Shown here: piece after piece, positions 19,679-28,651 of the stretch
Numbering within the stretch: the first letter of the stretch is position 1
How the letters are laid out: each line of letters opens with the position of its first letter
Assembly (NCBI RefSeq): GCF_014486695.1
Contig: NZ_JACTAB010000009.1
Coordinates: forward strand, 1-64,000
Source: Flavobacterium buctense
GTDB lineage: Bacteria > Bacteroidota > Bacteroidia > Flavobacteriales > Flavobacteriaceae
Reading direction: 5' to 3'
Length of the DNA: 64,000 nt
Notes under the pieces: model-generated
Told to the model about the DNA's origin: nothing
Seen by the model: only the letters and a program-made list of their open reading frames with translations
Databases searched by the model: none
Position numbers and translations under genes: made by a program

Positions 19679-20737
19679 ATGAAGATAAAACTATTACTCA
19701 GCGTCTTGTTAACTATTGTTTTATTTTCCGGTTGTAAGGAAAGTAAACCGGTAAATTCTGTAAAAGACAATTACCTTGATTTCTCACAAAGAGATGACCA
19801 ATTTACCGGAGGCATCAAAATGATTCCCATCTCTACTCCTGTCGGCGAATTTAAAGTTTGGACGAAAAGAGTTGGGAACAATCCCAAAATTAAAGTACTC
19901 TTGTTACATGGCGGACCGGGCGGAACCCATGAATTTTTTGAAAGCTTTGACGGGTATTTTCCACAAGAAAGCATTGAATACATTTATTATGACCAGTTGG
20001 GTTCTTACTACAGCGATCAACCTAATGATAATCGACTTTGGACTACAGAGCGTTTTGTAGAAGAAGTAGAACAAGTGCGCAAAGCTTTGAAACTGGACAA
20101 TACCAACTTCTATTTGCTCGGACAATCTTGGGGTGGAATCTTGGCCATGGAATATGCTTTGAAGTACCAAAAAAATCTAAAAGGCCTTATTATTTCTAAT
20201 ATGATGGCGAGTGCTCCGGCTTATAATAAATATGCTGAAGAAGTATTGGGGCCAAAACTTGACCCAAAAGTATTCACTCAAATAAAAGAATTCGAAAAAA
20301 ACAAAGACTACAGCAATCCAAAATACATGGAATTGTTGTTGAACCACTATTACACCGAACACATCCTAAGATTTCCGGTAGCTGAGTGGCCAGAATCGAT
20401 TAACAGAGCGTTCAAACATTTGAATCCGAATGTCTATGTTTATATGCAAGGTCCGAGTGAGTTTGGCATTACCGGCGATGCCACTTTGAAAGATTGGGAC
20501 ATCACGGCTAAATTAAAAACATTAACAGTTCCTACGTTATCCATTGGAGCCCAATACGACACCATGGATCCAAAACACATGGAATGGATTGCCAACGAAG
20601 TCCAAAACGGTCGATTTTTATATTGTCCGAATGGAAGCCATTGTTCGCAATATGACGACCAGGAACATTATTTTCCGGGAGTGATTCAGTTTTTAAAAGA
20701 CGTTGATAACGGTACTTTTAAGAAGGCCAAAAGTTAA
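19679..20737 (+). CDS. Proline iminopeptidase-like lipoprotein (peptidase family S33)
   Basis: The 352-residue alpha/beta hydrolase is preceded by a lipoprotein signal ending at FSGC (C19). LLHGGPGG is the oxyanion-hole motif, and the nucleophile elbow GQSWGG places S150 as the catalytic serine. The C-terminal catalytic histidine is in NGSHCSQYD. The family removes N-terminal proline from peptides. The lipobox implies action at the envelope rather than in the cytoplasm. It is 17 bp after the acyl-CoA synthetase gene. Confidence 0.88.
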   Translation: MKIKLLLSVLLTIVLFSGCKESKPVNSVKDNYLDFSQRDDQFTGGIKMIPISTPVGEFKVWTKRVGNNPKIKVLLLHGGPGGTHEFFESFDGYFPQESIEYIYYDQLGSYYSDQPNDNRLWTTERFVEEVEQVRKALKLDNTNFYLLGQSWGGILAMEYALKYQKNLKGLIISNMMASAPAYNKYAEEVLGPKLDPKVFTQIKEFEKNKDYSNPKYMELLLNHYYTEHILRFPVAEWPESINRAFKHLNPNVYVYMQGPSEFGITGDATLKDWDITAKLKTLTVPTLSIGAQYDTMDPKHMEWIANEVQNGRFLYCPNGSHCSQYDDQEHYFPGVIQFLKDVDNGTFKKAKS

Positions 20738-20860
20738 CAAATTACCAAAAACGTTATTAACAATTCGCTTTATTAAAAAGTTGATAATTAAACACTTGTT
20801 AATTTATTACATTCTCACTATATTAATAAATTTATGGTATTAACCAATAAACTATTAATT

Positions 20861-21256
20861 ATGAATGTAAAAAACTTTATTATCGGAGGTATTGTCGGCG
20901 GAATTGCTGATTTCCTTTTAGGTTGGCTATTGTATGGAATGCTTTTGAAAGATTACTTTCCAAAGCCTGAAGGTTCCGGAGCGGAAAACATAACTTTTAT
21001 CTTCTTAGGTTGCATGTGCTTTGGTTTTATGATGTCTTTCATCTTTAACCAAGGCGAAGGAGTTAGTAAATGCGTACCTGGTGTTAAATTAGCTGCTGGT
21101 ATTGCTTTATTCATGTCGCTTTCCATGAATTTCTTTTACAGTATGTACAGCGAAACCATCAACTGGCAAATAGTTGCGGTAGATGTTTTAGTGTCTATGG
21201 TAATTGCCTCTGTAGTCGGTGCCGTAATTGCTGTAGTTAACGGAAAAATGAAGTAA
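20861..21256 (+). CDS. Small four-helix membrane protein (DUF1761-like)
   Basis: The start at 20861 gives a 131-residue protein with four hydrophobic helices (about 5-25, 45-65, 75-95, 103-125). The glycine-rich first helix (GGIVGGIADFLLGWLLYGMLL) resembles DUF1761-type proteins. An ATG 27 bp upstream is less likely. Function is unknown. A strong terminator follows. Confidence 0.7.
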   Translation: MNVKNFIIGGIVGGIADFLLGWLLYGMLLKDYFPKPEGSGAENITFIFLGCMCFGFMMSFIFNQGEGVSKCVPGVKLAAGIALFMSLSMNFFYSMYSETINWQIVAVDVLVSMVIASVVGAVIAVVNGKMK

Positions 21257-21277
21257 GTATTTTTAATTTCATATTGT

Positions 21278-21313
21278 AAAAACGCCCGGGATTTGTTTCT
21301 CGGGCGTTTTTTT
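21278..21313 (+). terminator. Rho-independent terminator
   Basis: AAAAACGCCCG and CGGGCGTTTTT form a GC-rich stem followed by T-residues. Confidence 0.9.
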
Positions 21314-21466
21314 TATGCAAAACAACAGCGTGTGAATTATACAATTTAAAGAACAAATTCTGTAATGCAAAAGCGAATGCTAAGTACAACCTTTGTAGTA
21401 GAAATTATGAAGTGAGGTAAAAGCAAGATCTCAAATATAATTTCAATAATCCTTACCAAATTCCTA

Positions 21467-21661
21467 ATGAATATCAAACGAATTTTCGGAGCTGTGCTCA
21501 CCTTACTCGGCATAGCCTGTCTCATATATGCTGCGCAAATGTTTCTGGCCAATAAAGGAGAAGAACAAGAAATAAAATCACTTATTACTTATGCTGCTTT
21601 AGGACTGATATTTTTTATTCCAGGCATAAGTTTGGTTAGAACCACTAAAGACGAAGCTTAA
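21467..21661 (+). CDS. Small two-helix membrane protein
   Basis: The 64-residue product has two hydrophobic segments (about 6-27 and 40-57) joined by a charged linker (ANKGEEQEIKS). I recognise no named family. It sits in a run of small envelope genes between 20.8 and 24.1 kb. Confidence 0.65.
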   Translation: MNIKRIFGAVLTLLGIACLIYAAQMFLANKGEEQEIKSLITYAALGLIFFIPGISLVRTTKDEA

Positions 21662-21685
21662 ATTATAACCCTTAATATTAAAACT

Positions 21686-22021
21686 ATGAAAGTAATTACA
21701 AAAATTAAAATGGCATTACTACTATGTACAGTGGCCATTAGTACGCCGGTATTTGCCAATGCTCCTATCTCCGAGCCACCAGTGGCAACAAAAACAAATA
21801 ATCCACCAACCGCAGAAGCCAAGGCCAAAGCAGAAGTGCTAATTAAACGTTTGGAAGAAATTAAGACCATGGATAAATCCAATTTGAACAGAGTTGAAAA
21901 AAGAGCTTTACGAAAAGAAGTCAAAGAAATTAAAACAACTCTAAAGGCTAGTGGCCAAGGTGTTTACCTCTCGGTTGGTGCCATAATTATCATAGTACTA
22001 TTATTGATAATACTTTTATAA
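21686..22021 (+). CDS. Secreted or tail-anchored small protein with charged helix
   Basis: The 111-residue product has an N-terminal signal peptide (cut near VFANA, residue 25), a proline-rich stretch, a strongly charged helical segment (about 43-85, rich in K and E) and a C-terminal hydrophobic helix (about 92-111). It may be anchored in the inner membrane by its tail. No family is recognised. It begins 25 bp after the previous gene. Confidence 0.65.
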   Translation: MKVITKIKMALLLCTVAISTPVFANAPISEPPVATKTNNPPTAEAKAKAEVLIKRLEEIKTMDKSNLNRVEKRALRKEVKEIKTTLKASGQGVYLSVGAIIIIVLLLIILL

Positions 22022-22127
22022 AATGAAAATCATGCAACATTAAATCGATATTATATAACAAAATTATAATCCAAAATATCGAAATTTGTTTCATTATTAA
22101 TCTACACAATTACTTAAACACTTAATT

Positions 22128-22895
22128 ATGAAAAAGACAATTTTAACAATGGCATTTATGGCGATTGCAATCACATTAAGCTCTTGTAGTAGTGATAGCT
22201 TGGACTCCAACAGTTATGCTTATAAGGTTCGAATGACTGATGCTCCGGGACCATTTAGCGAAGTGAATGTAGATATACAAGCCGTTGAAGTAAAAGGTAG
22301 TAACGGTCAAACCGTACTCTTAAATACCAATGCAGGTATTTATAATCTTTTAGACTTTACCAATGGTGCGGATACTTTAATTGCTACCAGTACTTTGAGC
22401 GATTCCAGAGTAAACCAAATTCGTTTGATATTAGGTTCTAACAATACTGTGGTTTTAGATGGGGTAACTTACCCTTTGAGTACGCCAAGTGCTGAACAAT
22501 CGGGTTTAAAATTATTGGTTAACCAAACTTTGTATGCCGATATTGACAACAGTATCTTATTAGATTTTGATGCTAATGCCTCAATCATTGAAACCGGAAA
22601 CGGAACATTTAAACTAAAACCGGTACTTAGACCGGTATTGACGGCTATCTCAGGAAATATTATAGGAAGTATTACTCCAGTTGGAACATTAGCTATGGTA
22701 ACAGCAACCTCCACTTCAACCCTATTGTTTTATACCAGTAATGTAGATGCTGAAGGGAACTTTAGAGTAACCGGTTTACCTCCGGGAACTTATACCCTTA
22801 CCATTACTCCGTTGTCACCACTCCTTCCCGTAACACAAACTAATGTAGTAGTAACTGCCGGCGTTAATACCAATATTGGTGTAATAGCCTTCTAA
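22128..22895 (+). CDS. DUF4382-type lipoprotein
   Basis: The 255-residue lipoprotein has a lipobox LSSC. Residues about 30-165 match the DUF4382 pattern: YKVRMTDAPGPFSEVNVDIQAVEV, then VNQIRLILG and LLVNQTLYAD, ending in LKPVLRPV. A C-terminal carboxypeptidase-regulatory-like beta domain (about 170-255) follows, with VDAEGNFRVTGLPPGTYTL. DUF4382 proteins are envelope lipoproteins of unknown role. A related but Asp-rich lipoprotein is encoded at 42388. Confidence 0.82.
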   Translation: MKKTILTMAFMAIAITLSSCSSDSLDSNSYAYKVRMTDAPGPFSEVNVDIQAVEVKGSNGQTVLLNTNAGIYNLLDFTNGADTLIATSTLSDSRVNQIRLILGSNNTVVLDGVTYPLSTPSAEQSGLKLLVNQTLYADIDNSILLDFDANASIIETGNGTFKLKPVLRPVLTAISGNIIGSITPVGTLAMVTATSTSTLLFYTSNVDAEGNFRVTGLPPGTYTLTITPLSPLLPVTQTNVVVTAGVNTNIGVIAF

Positions 22896-23370
22896 TTAAA
22901 CTTAAGATTAATTTTTGTTCTTGAATTTTGAAAAGGGGTTAGTCATTTTAGAGACTACTCAAAAGTCACTGGCAAGAAATATTGTCCTCAAAATTTTCTA
23001 TTGTATAGTGAATAATTTTAAAGGTAGTCATTAAACTAAAAAGGAATAACCACTTTTCATTTTCAAGTCAAAATACTTTAAAAAATCTGTTTGCCTCAAT
23101 ACAACAGTAGTAAAAAGCACCAAAGTTATTTGGTGCTTTTTTGGTAACAACAACCAACAAAATTATGCATAAAAAAAGGAGTTTAATCTAAAAAAAGTCA
23201 CTATTACAATGGCGATGAATAGAGATTACGATGCACTATTAAAATATTTAAATGAAATTACGATCACTATTACAGCAAGTCAAAGTTCGGAAATAAATAA
23301 AACCCCTATTCAAATCCCATAATTTTTTAAATTCTCCTAATTATCAATTGCATTCCATAAAAACAATTCT
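22896..23370. other. 475-bp spacer with one terminator and one doubtful small ORF
   Basis: It holds a terminator at 23112-23143 and otherwise AT-rich sequence. A 37-codon frame (23209-23322, beginning MAMNRDYDALL) is open but has no family match or clear ribosome-binding site, so I do not call it a gene. Confidence 0.5.
23112..23143 (+). terminator. Rho-independent terminator
   Basis: AAAAAGCACCAAA and TTTGGTGCTTTTT pair around GTTA, with a T-run. It lies 217 bp past the DUF4382 stop. Confidence 0.85.
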
Positions 23371-23808
23371 ATGAAAAATATTTATTTAAATTTTGAAAAG
23401 TACTTCGAAAGATTGACTTCCATAGCCACCAAAATTATGGGGAATGCTATTTCTTTTCTTTTAGCCTTGATTATAATTTTATACTGGTGGACAACCGGAT
23501 TGTTCAAAGGCAATAACATACATGATAATATTGGTGATTTTATCTTTGGAACTACTTTTTTGTCTTTGTTTATCATCCAAAAATCATTCAATCGTTATTC
23601 GGCCTTAGTTCATTTAAAAATGAATGAATTGATTTCTTCACACGAAACCGCGAACAATGCTGTAATGGATGATAGTTCAAAAACAGAGCACGAAATTATA
23701 AAGCTTTCTAAAGAGTATATGGAACAAGAAGAAGTTTTAGAAGAGGCTTTAGAAGAAGAAATTAAGGGACAGTCTTATGGTCCTGACACGAATCCTTTAA
23801 ACAAATAA
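23371..23808 (+). CDS. Low-affinity iron permease-like membrane protein
   Basis: The 145-residue protein has two transmembrane helices (about 22-45 and 54-74) and the family features LYWWTTG, FGTTFLSLFIIQ, and a following NRYSALVHLKMNELI. These match the Iron_permease (FTH/Fet4-like) family. An acidic C-terminal helix (about 100-135) is rich in Glu. The iron role comes from fungal relatives; bacterial members are uncharacterised. Confidence 0.78.
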   Translation: MKNIYLNFEKYFERLTSIATKIMGNAISFLLALIIILYWWTTGLFKGNNIHDNIGDFIFGTTFLSLFIIQKSFNRYSALVHLKMNELISSHETANNAVMDDSSKTEHEIIKLSKEYMEQEEVLEEALEEEIKGQSYGPDTNPLNK

Positions 23809-23924
23809 ATTTTAATCGGATAAGTGTGAATAATACAACTCATACTACAAATTCTATAAGTGTGTTGACTTTTAAGAGATTACCTTTATACTATCTAAAA
23901 TTAATCAATTAAAACTAAAACATC

Positions 23925-24077
23925 ATGAACAATTTACTTTATACCATAGCCGTTGTACTTCTCATTTTATGGGCCATAGGTTTCTTTGCCTATAGTGCTG
24001 GACAACTGATACACATACTGCTTGTTATAGCCATTATTGCTATAGTTTTGAGACTTATTCAAGGAAGAAAACTTTAA
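23925..24077 (+). CDS. 50-residue lmo0937-type membrane protein
   Basis: This gene is too short for most ORF callers. The product MNNLLYTIAVVLLILWAIG and onward has two hydrophobic helices (about 4-23 and 27-43) and ends in RLIQGRKL. That matches the small lmo0937/DUF5670 family (FFAYSAGQLIHILLV core), which is often linked to stress or stationary phase. A terminator follows 38 bp later. Function is unknown. Confidence 0.85.
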   Translation: MNNLLYTIAVVLLILWAIGFFAYSAGQLIHILLVIAIIAIVLRLIQGRKL

Positions 24078-24114
24078 AAAATCATTTCCAGCTTTCTTTG
24101 TAAAACTATAATTA

Positions 24115-24141
24115 AAACTCCCCATTATTGAGGAGTTTTTC
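24115..24141 (+). terminator. Rho-independent terminator
   Basis: AAAACTCC and GGAGTTTT stem with T-run. It also lies at the 3' end of the convergent hydrolase gene. Confidence 0.8.
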
Positions 24142-24159
24142 ATTCATTTCAAACAAATA

Positions 24160-25965
24160 TTATAACTTTTTCTTCGCTGTAAAATTCCCATTAGGTTGAA
24201 TTAGAACTACATTCTTAATAGTTTTATCAGCCTCTTCTATAAAGGTTACTTTAAATCCTTCAAGGGTTTTAAATGAAAACTTATGAGTATCAGTAGCCAA
24301 CAATTCATATTCCGGCTGACCGGCCACAAACAAACATAAGGTATTTTCATTTTTAATATAAACTTTAACAGTCATGCCCGACAGTTCATAATCGCCTACG
24401 TATTTGGCTAAAACTTCTTTGCTTACTTTGATCGTATTAGGTTTGTGTTTAAACTCAATCGGACTTAACATAGCCTCTAATTTTACTTTTACTGAAGCAA
24501 TTTCTCCGCTTTCATTGGTCAAAAAATTAAAGCGGATTTCTCCATCACTTTGTGCAGTATCTATTTCTTTTTTAATCACTTCAAAAGGTTCAAAAATATC
24601 ATAATGAGCATGTCGCAAATAGAGTTTTTTAAATTTGAAATTAACAAACAACGAATCATTTTGATTGGTTATGTTAAACTCACCATAACCCTGATTATAA
24701 TATTTACCGGTATAATCCTGTAAAATATGAGACGGTTTAGTATGAGCTACTTTTGAAGAAGTTGCTTTTTTCTTGACTTCATCTTGCGCTTTTTTGGCTT
24801 TTGCTTTGTCTTCATTAAAAATTTTTACGAAATCGGTTTTGTTCACTTTCAAAAGATAATCGGAAATGGTATTCCTAACCAAATCCGGAACGGCAGATCC
24901 ATCTTGATTGGCCAATACCACTATGCCAATATGGTCACTCGGATAAAGTGTAACATCGGCTGAAAAACCATCGATGTTGCCTCCGTGGCTCACTCGATAA
25001 TGTCCTTTATACGAATTTAAAAACCATCCATAACCATAATTACCAAAATGAATATCGGGGTTTTCTTTATCCGGTAAGCCAGCGTAAACAACCATTTGAG
25101 AACTCATCGCTTCTTGAATATAATCCTCAGGAATAAGCTGTTGCCCTTTAAACTTTCCTTTGTTGAGCCAAGTAATCATCCAATTTGACATTTCATTTAC
25201 ACTACTGTTTATACTGCCGGCCGGACTCATGCCGGAAATATCATAGTAATCCATTATACTGATAACAGTCTCTTTCTTTAATTGGTAACCAAATGCCGCA
25301 TTGACTGCAGTCTTCATCTCTCCAATAGATGTATTTGACCTTGTCATACCTAAGGGTTTAAAAAAACGCTCTTTGATGTTGTCTTCCCAACTCTTTCCGG
25401 TAATGCGTTCTGCAATGACGCCTTGGGTTAAAAACATAAAATTGTTGTACAACCATTTTTCTCTCACACCGGCAAAAGGCTCTTGATGTACTAAGCGTTG
25501 CACCAAACTGTCTTTAGAGGTCGTCGGAAAAAAATACCAAGAAAAATCATGACGTGACATACCGGTACGATGACACATCAAATCTTTTATGATAATATTA
25601 TTATTCATATTGTCGTTAAAAAATTTCAACTCCGGAATGTATTTTCTCGGGCTATCTTCAAATGACAATTTCTCTTCTTTGCGCAACTGACCTAAGATAG
25701 CCGAGGTAAAAGCCTTAGAGCTAGAGCCAATAGCAAACAAAGTATTCGCATCCACTGGAATCTTATTTTCATAATCTCTATACCCAAAACCTTTAGCGTA
25801 AATGATCTTATCACCTTCTACAACTGCAACCGCAAATCCGGCCGATTTTGTGGTTTCTAATATCTTGTTAAGTTCAACTTCAATTCCTTTCAGGCGTTTG
25901 TCTTGCTGTGCCGATGCTGAAGCCGTACAGCCAATAGTTACTAAAAAAAGTAATAGTTTTTTCAT
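24160..25965 (-). CDS. Secreted class C beta-lactamase-like serine hydrolase
   Basis: The 601-residue protein has a signal peptide (about 1-19), then a beta-lactamase/PBP4-type domain. The nucleophile motif SxxK is S81-S-S-K84, YNN (in WLYNNFMF) is the YxN motif, and HGGNIDGFS replaces KTG. The C-terminal region (about 400-600) fits DUF3471-like beta domains. Such enzymes are peptidases or esterases and only rarely true beta-lactamases. It is periplasmic. It stands alone. Confidence 0.88.
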   Translation of the reverse strand: MKKLLLFLVTIGCTASASAQQDKRLKGIEVELNKILETTKSAGFAVAVVEGDKIIYAKGFGYRDYENKIPVDANTLFAIGSSSKAFTSAILGQLRKEEKLSFEDSPRKYIPELKFFNDNMNNNIIIKDLMCHRTGMSRHDFSWYFFPTTSKDSLVQRLVHQEPFAGVREKWLYNNFMFLTQGVIAERITGKSWEDNIKERFFKPLGMTRSNTSIGEMKTAVNAAFGYQLKKETVISIMDYYDISGMSPAGSINSSVNEMSNWMITWLNKGKFKGQQLIPEDYIQEAMSSQMVVYAGLPDKENPDIHFGNYGYGWFLNSYKGHYRVSHGGNIDGFSADVTLYPSDHIGIVVLANQDGSAVPDLVRNTISDYLLKVNKTDFVKIFNEDKAKAKKAQDEVKKKATSSKVAHTKPSHILQDYTGKYYNQGYGEFNITNQNDSLFVNFKFKKLYLRHAHYDIFEPFEVIKKEIDTAQSDGEIRFNFLTNESGEIASVKVKLEAMLSPIEFKHKPNTIKVSKEVLAKYVGDYELSGMTVKVYIKNENTLCLFVAGQPEYELLATDTHKFSFKTLEGFKVTFIEEADKTIKNVVLIQPNGNFTAKKKL

Positions 25966-26072
25966 GGTTCATGGTTTAGATTAAAGTAATGTTTCTTTTT
26001 AAAGAAAACCCTTATTACTATCAAATATACTTTATTTATTGTAGAAAAAGGAAAAAGGAAAAACTGCTGTCT

Positions 26073-26104
26073 TTTGACTAATTTCTTTTTTTACAATAAC
26101 TTTA
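26073..26104 (+). promoter_or_regulatory. Putative promoter of the cyclophilin gene
   Basis: TTTG (26073-26076), 20 bp, then TAACTTTA (26097-26104) is one mismatch from consensus. It supports the downstream ATG at 26119. Confidence 0.45.
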
Positions 26105-26118
26105 CAAAAAAACTTTCC

Positions 26119-26736
26119 ATGCGAATCTTACTTTTTCTTATACTATCACTGTTTGCCTCAAGTTGTAAAGAATCCGAATTTAAGTTGGAATGGACCAAAG
26201 AACAAGCACCCAAAACATTTACGGCCAGATTTGAAACCACTAAAGGCGACTTTGAAATGGAAATTACCCGAAGCTGGTCACCTCTAGCAGCCGACAGACT
26301 TTACCAATTAATCAAACATGGCTATTACGACAACGCCCTCTTTTACCGTGTCGTACCCGAATTTGTAGCGCAATTTGGCAATACCGATAACTTGAGTATG
26401 AAAAATTGGAGAAGTATAAAAATCCCCGACGAACCGGTATTGCATAGCAATAACAGGGGCACAATCAGTTTTGCCCGCTTCGGAAAAGACTCGCGCGATT
26501 TAGAGGTTTTTATCAACCTAACAGACAACAAAGTTCTGGATACACTCGGTTTTGAAGCTGTAAAGGGTTTCACCCCATTAGGCAAAGTAAAAAAAGGAAT
26601 GGATGTAGTCGATAAATTATACTCCGGTTATGCTGAAGAACCCATGACTGACACTAACTTATATCAAAACCGCGACTTGTTTTACCAAACCTACCCCAAA
26701 CTCGATTTAATCAAAAAGGCTTATTTGATAGAATAA
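26119..26736 (+). CDS. Cyclophilin-type peptidylprolyl isomerase lipoprotein
   Basis: The start at 26119 gives 205 residues with a lipobox ASSC, preferred over an ATG at 26074 that would add a non-signal-like extension. The cyclophilin core is seen in FETTKGDFEMEI, ALFYRVVPEFVAQFGN and GTISFARFGKDS. The enzyme speeds cis-trans proline isomerisation of envelope proteins. Some canonical active-site residues differ (FYRVVPEF for FHRVIP.F), as in other Bacteroidota lipoprotein members. Confidence 0.85.
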   Translation: MRILLFLILSLFASSCKESEFKLEWTKEQAPKTFTARFETTKGDFEMEITRSWSPLAADRLYQLIKHGYYDNALFYRVVPEFVAQFGNTDNLSMKNWRSIKIPDEPVLHSNNRGTISFARFGKDSRDLEVFINLTDNKVLDTLGFEAVKGFTPLGKVKKGMDVVDKLYSGYAEEPMTDTNLYQNRDLFYQTYPKLDLIKKAYLIE

Positions 26737-26753
26737 TCGCTAAGGGTGATTTT

Positions 26754-28256
26754 CTATTCTTCCAACTCTATCACAAAACTATTCAAAAACGCTACGGAAT
26801 TTTCAATGTCGTAATGCAGAATTCGGTCTTCTTTTACCAATGGCACTTCTGCTCTATAAGATTTCAGGAACATTTCAATAAAATCACTAGATTGTAATGG
26901 CTGTCTGAAAGCAATCGCCTGAGAAGCATTCATCAACTCAATGGCCAAGATACGCTCCAAGTTTTCCATGATGCGAAGCGTTTTGGTCGCTGCATTCGCA
27001 CCCATACTCACATGGTCTTCCTGTCCGTTTGAAGAAACAATACTGTCCACACTTGCCGGTGTAGCTAACTGTTTGTTCTGGCTGGCAATACTCGCCGCCG
27101 TATATTGCGGAATCATAAAGCCTGAGTTTAATCCGGGATTGTCCACCAAGAATGCCGGTAAACCTCGCAATCCTGAAATCAATTGGTACGTTCTTCTTTC
27201 GGAAATGCTGCCTAATTCGGCCAAAGCCAAACCTAAAAAGTCTAAGGCTAAAGCCAAGGGTTGTCCGTGAAAATTTCCACCGGAAATAATTACATCTTCG
27301 TTTTTAAAAATATTGGGATTATCGGTAACCGAATTGATTTCGGTTTTGAATACTTTCTTTACATAATCAATCGTGTCTTTTGAGGCGCCATGAACCTGCG
27401 GAATACATCGGAAAGAGTAAGGGTCTTGCACATGTGCTTTTGGCTGGGCAATGATTTGACTGTCTTCCAACAGTTCTCGCATTCTTTTAGCCGTTACGAT
27501 TTGCCCTTTGTGCGGACGAACATAATGAATCAGTTCATCAAACGGTTCAATTCTGCCATCAAATCCTTCTAAAGATATAGCCGAAATGACATCCGCCAAA
27601 TAAGAATACTTCATGGCTTTCAACAAGATATAAGTCCCATAAGCACTCATGAATTGGGTACCGTTTAACAGTGCCAAACCTTCTTTAGATTGCAAAACAA
27701 TCGGTTGCCAACCCATTTTTTCCAACACCTTTTTCGAAGGCTGACGAAATCCGTCATAATACACTTCGCCTTCCCCTAACAACGGTAATGACAAATGAGC
27801 CAACGGGGCTAAATCACCACTTGCACCAAGCGAACCTTGGGTATAAATTACAGGCAGAATGTCGTTATTGTAAAAATCTACTAAACGCTCTACAGTTTGC
27901 AATTGTACTCCGGAATGTCCGTAACTCAAAGACTGTATTTTAAGCAATAACATCAACTTTACAATTTCCTGAGGTACTTCTTCTCCGGTGCCGCAAGCAT
28001 GTGATTTCACTAAGTTTTCCTGAAGCTGAGACAAATTCTCATTGGATATTTTCACATTACACAACGAACCAAAACCAGTATTAATCCCATATATCGGAGA
28101 TTCATTAGCCGCCATCTTTTGGTCTAAATAATCACGACACTGTTGAATGTTGATTTTGGCTTCTTCTGAAAGGGATAACGTTTTGTGCTCAGAAATAATC
28201 TGTTGTAAAGTCTCTAAAGTCAATACTTCCGTACTGATGTAATGCGAATGCTCCAT
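26754..28256 (-). CDS. hutH: Histidine ammonia-lyase
   Basis: HutH deaminates L-histidine to urocanate, the first step of histidine breakdown. The 500-residue length is usual. The autocatalytic MIO cofactor is formed from A145-S146-G147 in GASGDLAPLAHL. SSNGQEDHVSMG and NPNIF...GGNFHGQP also match. No hutU, hutI or hutG lies next to it in this window. It is divergent to the threonine operon leader. Confidence 0.95.
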   Translation of the reverse strand: MEHSHYISTEVLTLETLQQIISEHKTLSLSEEAKINIQQCRDYLDQKMAANESPIYGINTGFGSLCNVKISNENLSQLQENLVKSHACGTGEEVPQEIVKLMLLLKIQSLSYGHSGVQLQTVERLVDFYNNDILPVIYTQGSLGASGDLAPLAHLSLPLLGEGEVYYDGFRQPSKKVLEKMGWQPIVLQSKEGLALLNGTQFMSAYGTYILLKAMKYSYLADVISAISLEGFDGRIEPFDELIHYVRPHKGQIVTAKRMRELLEDSQIIAQPKAHVQDPYSFRCIPQVHGASKDTIDYVKKVFKTEINSVTDNPNIFKNEDVIISGGNFHGQPLALALDFLGLALAELGSISERRTYQLISGLRGLPAFLVDNPGLNSGFMIPQYTAASIASQNKQLATPASVDSIVSSNGQEDHVSMGANAATKTLRIMENLERILAIELMNASQAIAFRQPLQSSDFIEMFLKSYRAEVPLVKEDRILHYDIENSVAFLNSFVIELEE

Positions 28257-28450
28257 TTTTGGTAAGGATTAAAAGCCCAAAATTCCGCAAACGATTGTTA
28301 AAAAGCAACAATTTAACCGAGTATTTTTTGAGAATTCATTAAAAAAATCAGCCATAACATATCGATATAAATAAAATCCTATTGGTTATAAAGAAATATT
28401 GCGATATTCTTAAAAATTTAAGGAAACCTTTTTTAATTCTCAAAATGTTA

Positions 28451-28458
28451 TACATTTG
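28451..28458 (+). promoter_or_regulatory. Putative -7 element of the threonine operon
   Basis: TACATTTG matches TAnnTTTG. It ends 6 bp before the leader-peptide ATG, so transcription would start within a few nucleotides of that codon. The -33 region is only T-rich. Confidence 0.55.
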
Positions 28459-28464
28459 AAAAAC

Positions 28465-28569
28465 ATGATGTCACAAGCAGCCAAATATTCATTCTCTTCT
28501 ACAACCAAAGCTTTGGTTGCCATTTTTGGTACAACAACATCAACAACTACAACCCCGTTTGGGGTATAA
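28465..28569 (+). CDS. thrL: Threonine operon leader peptide
   Basis: A 34-codon frame starts with two ATGs and encodes a peptide with nine threonines, seven of them in the eight-residue run TTTSTTTT near its end, followed by PFGV and stop. It lies 82 bp upstream of thrA. Such Thr-rich leaders cause ribosomes to stall when threonyl-tRNA is scarce and thereby prevent early termination. A small GC stem (ACCCC/GGGGT, 28552-28565) begins within the last Thr codons. Gammaproteobacterial thrL works in this general way. The exact mechanism here is inferred. Confidence 0.82.
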   Translation: MMSQAAKYSFSSTTKALVAIFGTTTSTTTTPFGV

Positions 28570-28573
28570 TTTT
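28552..28573 (+). terminator. Candidate attenuator hairpin in the thr leader
   Basis: ACCCC-GTTT-GGGGT is followed by ATAATTTT, a weak U-rich tail. It overlaps the last leader codons, so a ribosome stalled on the Thr run would cover it. It is weaker than the other terminators in the window. Confidence 0.45.
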
Positions 28574-28651
28574 CACATATAATTCGAATTCATGGACTTT
28601 CTATTGAGAGCAAATTCATAATTTACCATTCACAATTCACAATTAAAAATC

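Noticed and set aside
23209..23322. A 37-codon small ORF
   Set aside because: No family match, no ribosome-binding site and no conserved context visible. It could be chance in AT-rich sequence.
24160..25965. A true beta-lactamase resistance gene
   Set aside because: The protein is much longer than class C enzymes and has HGG in place of KTG and an extra C-terminal domain, so a peptidase or esterase is likelier.
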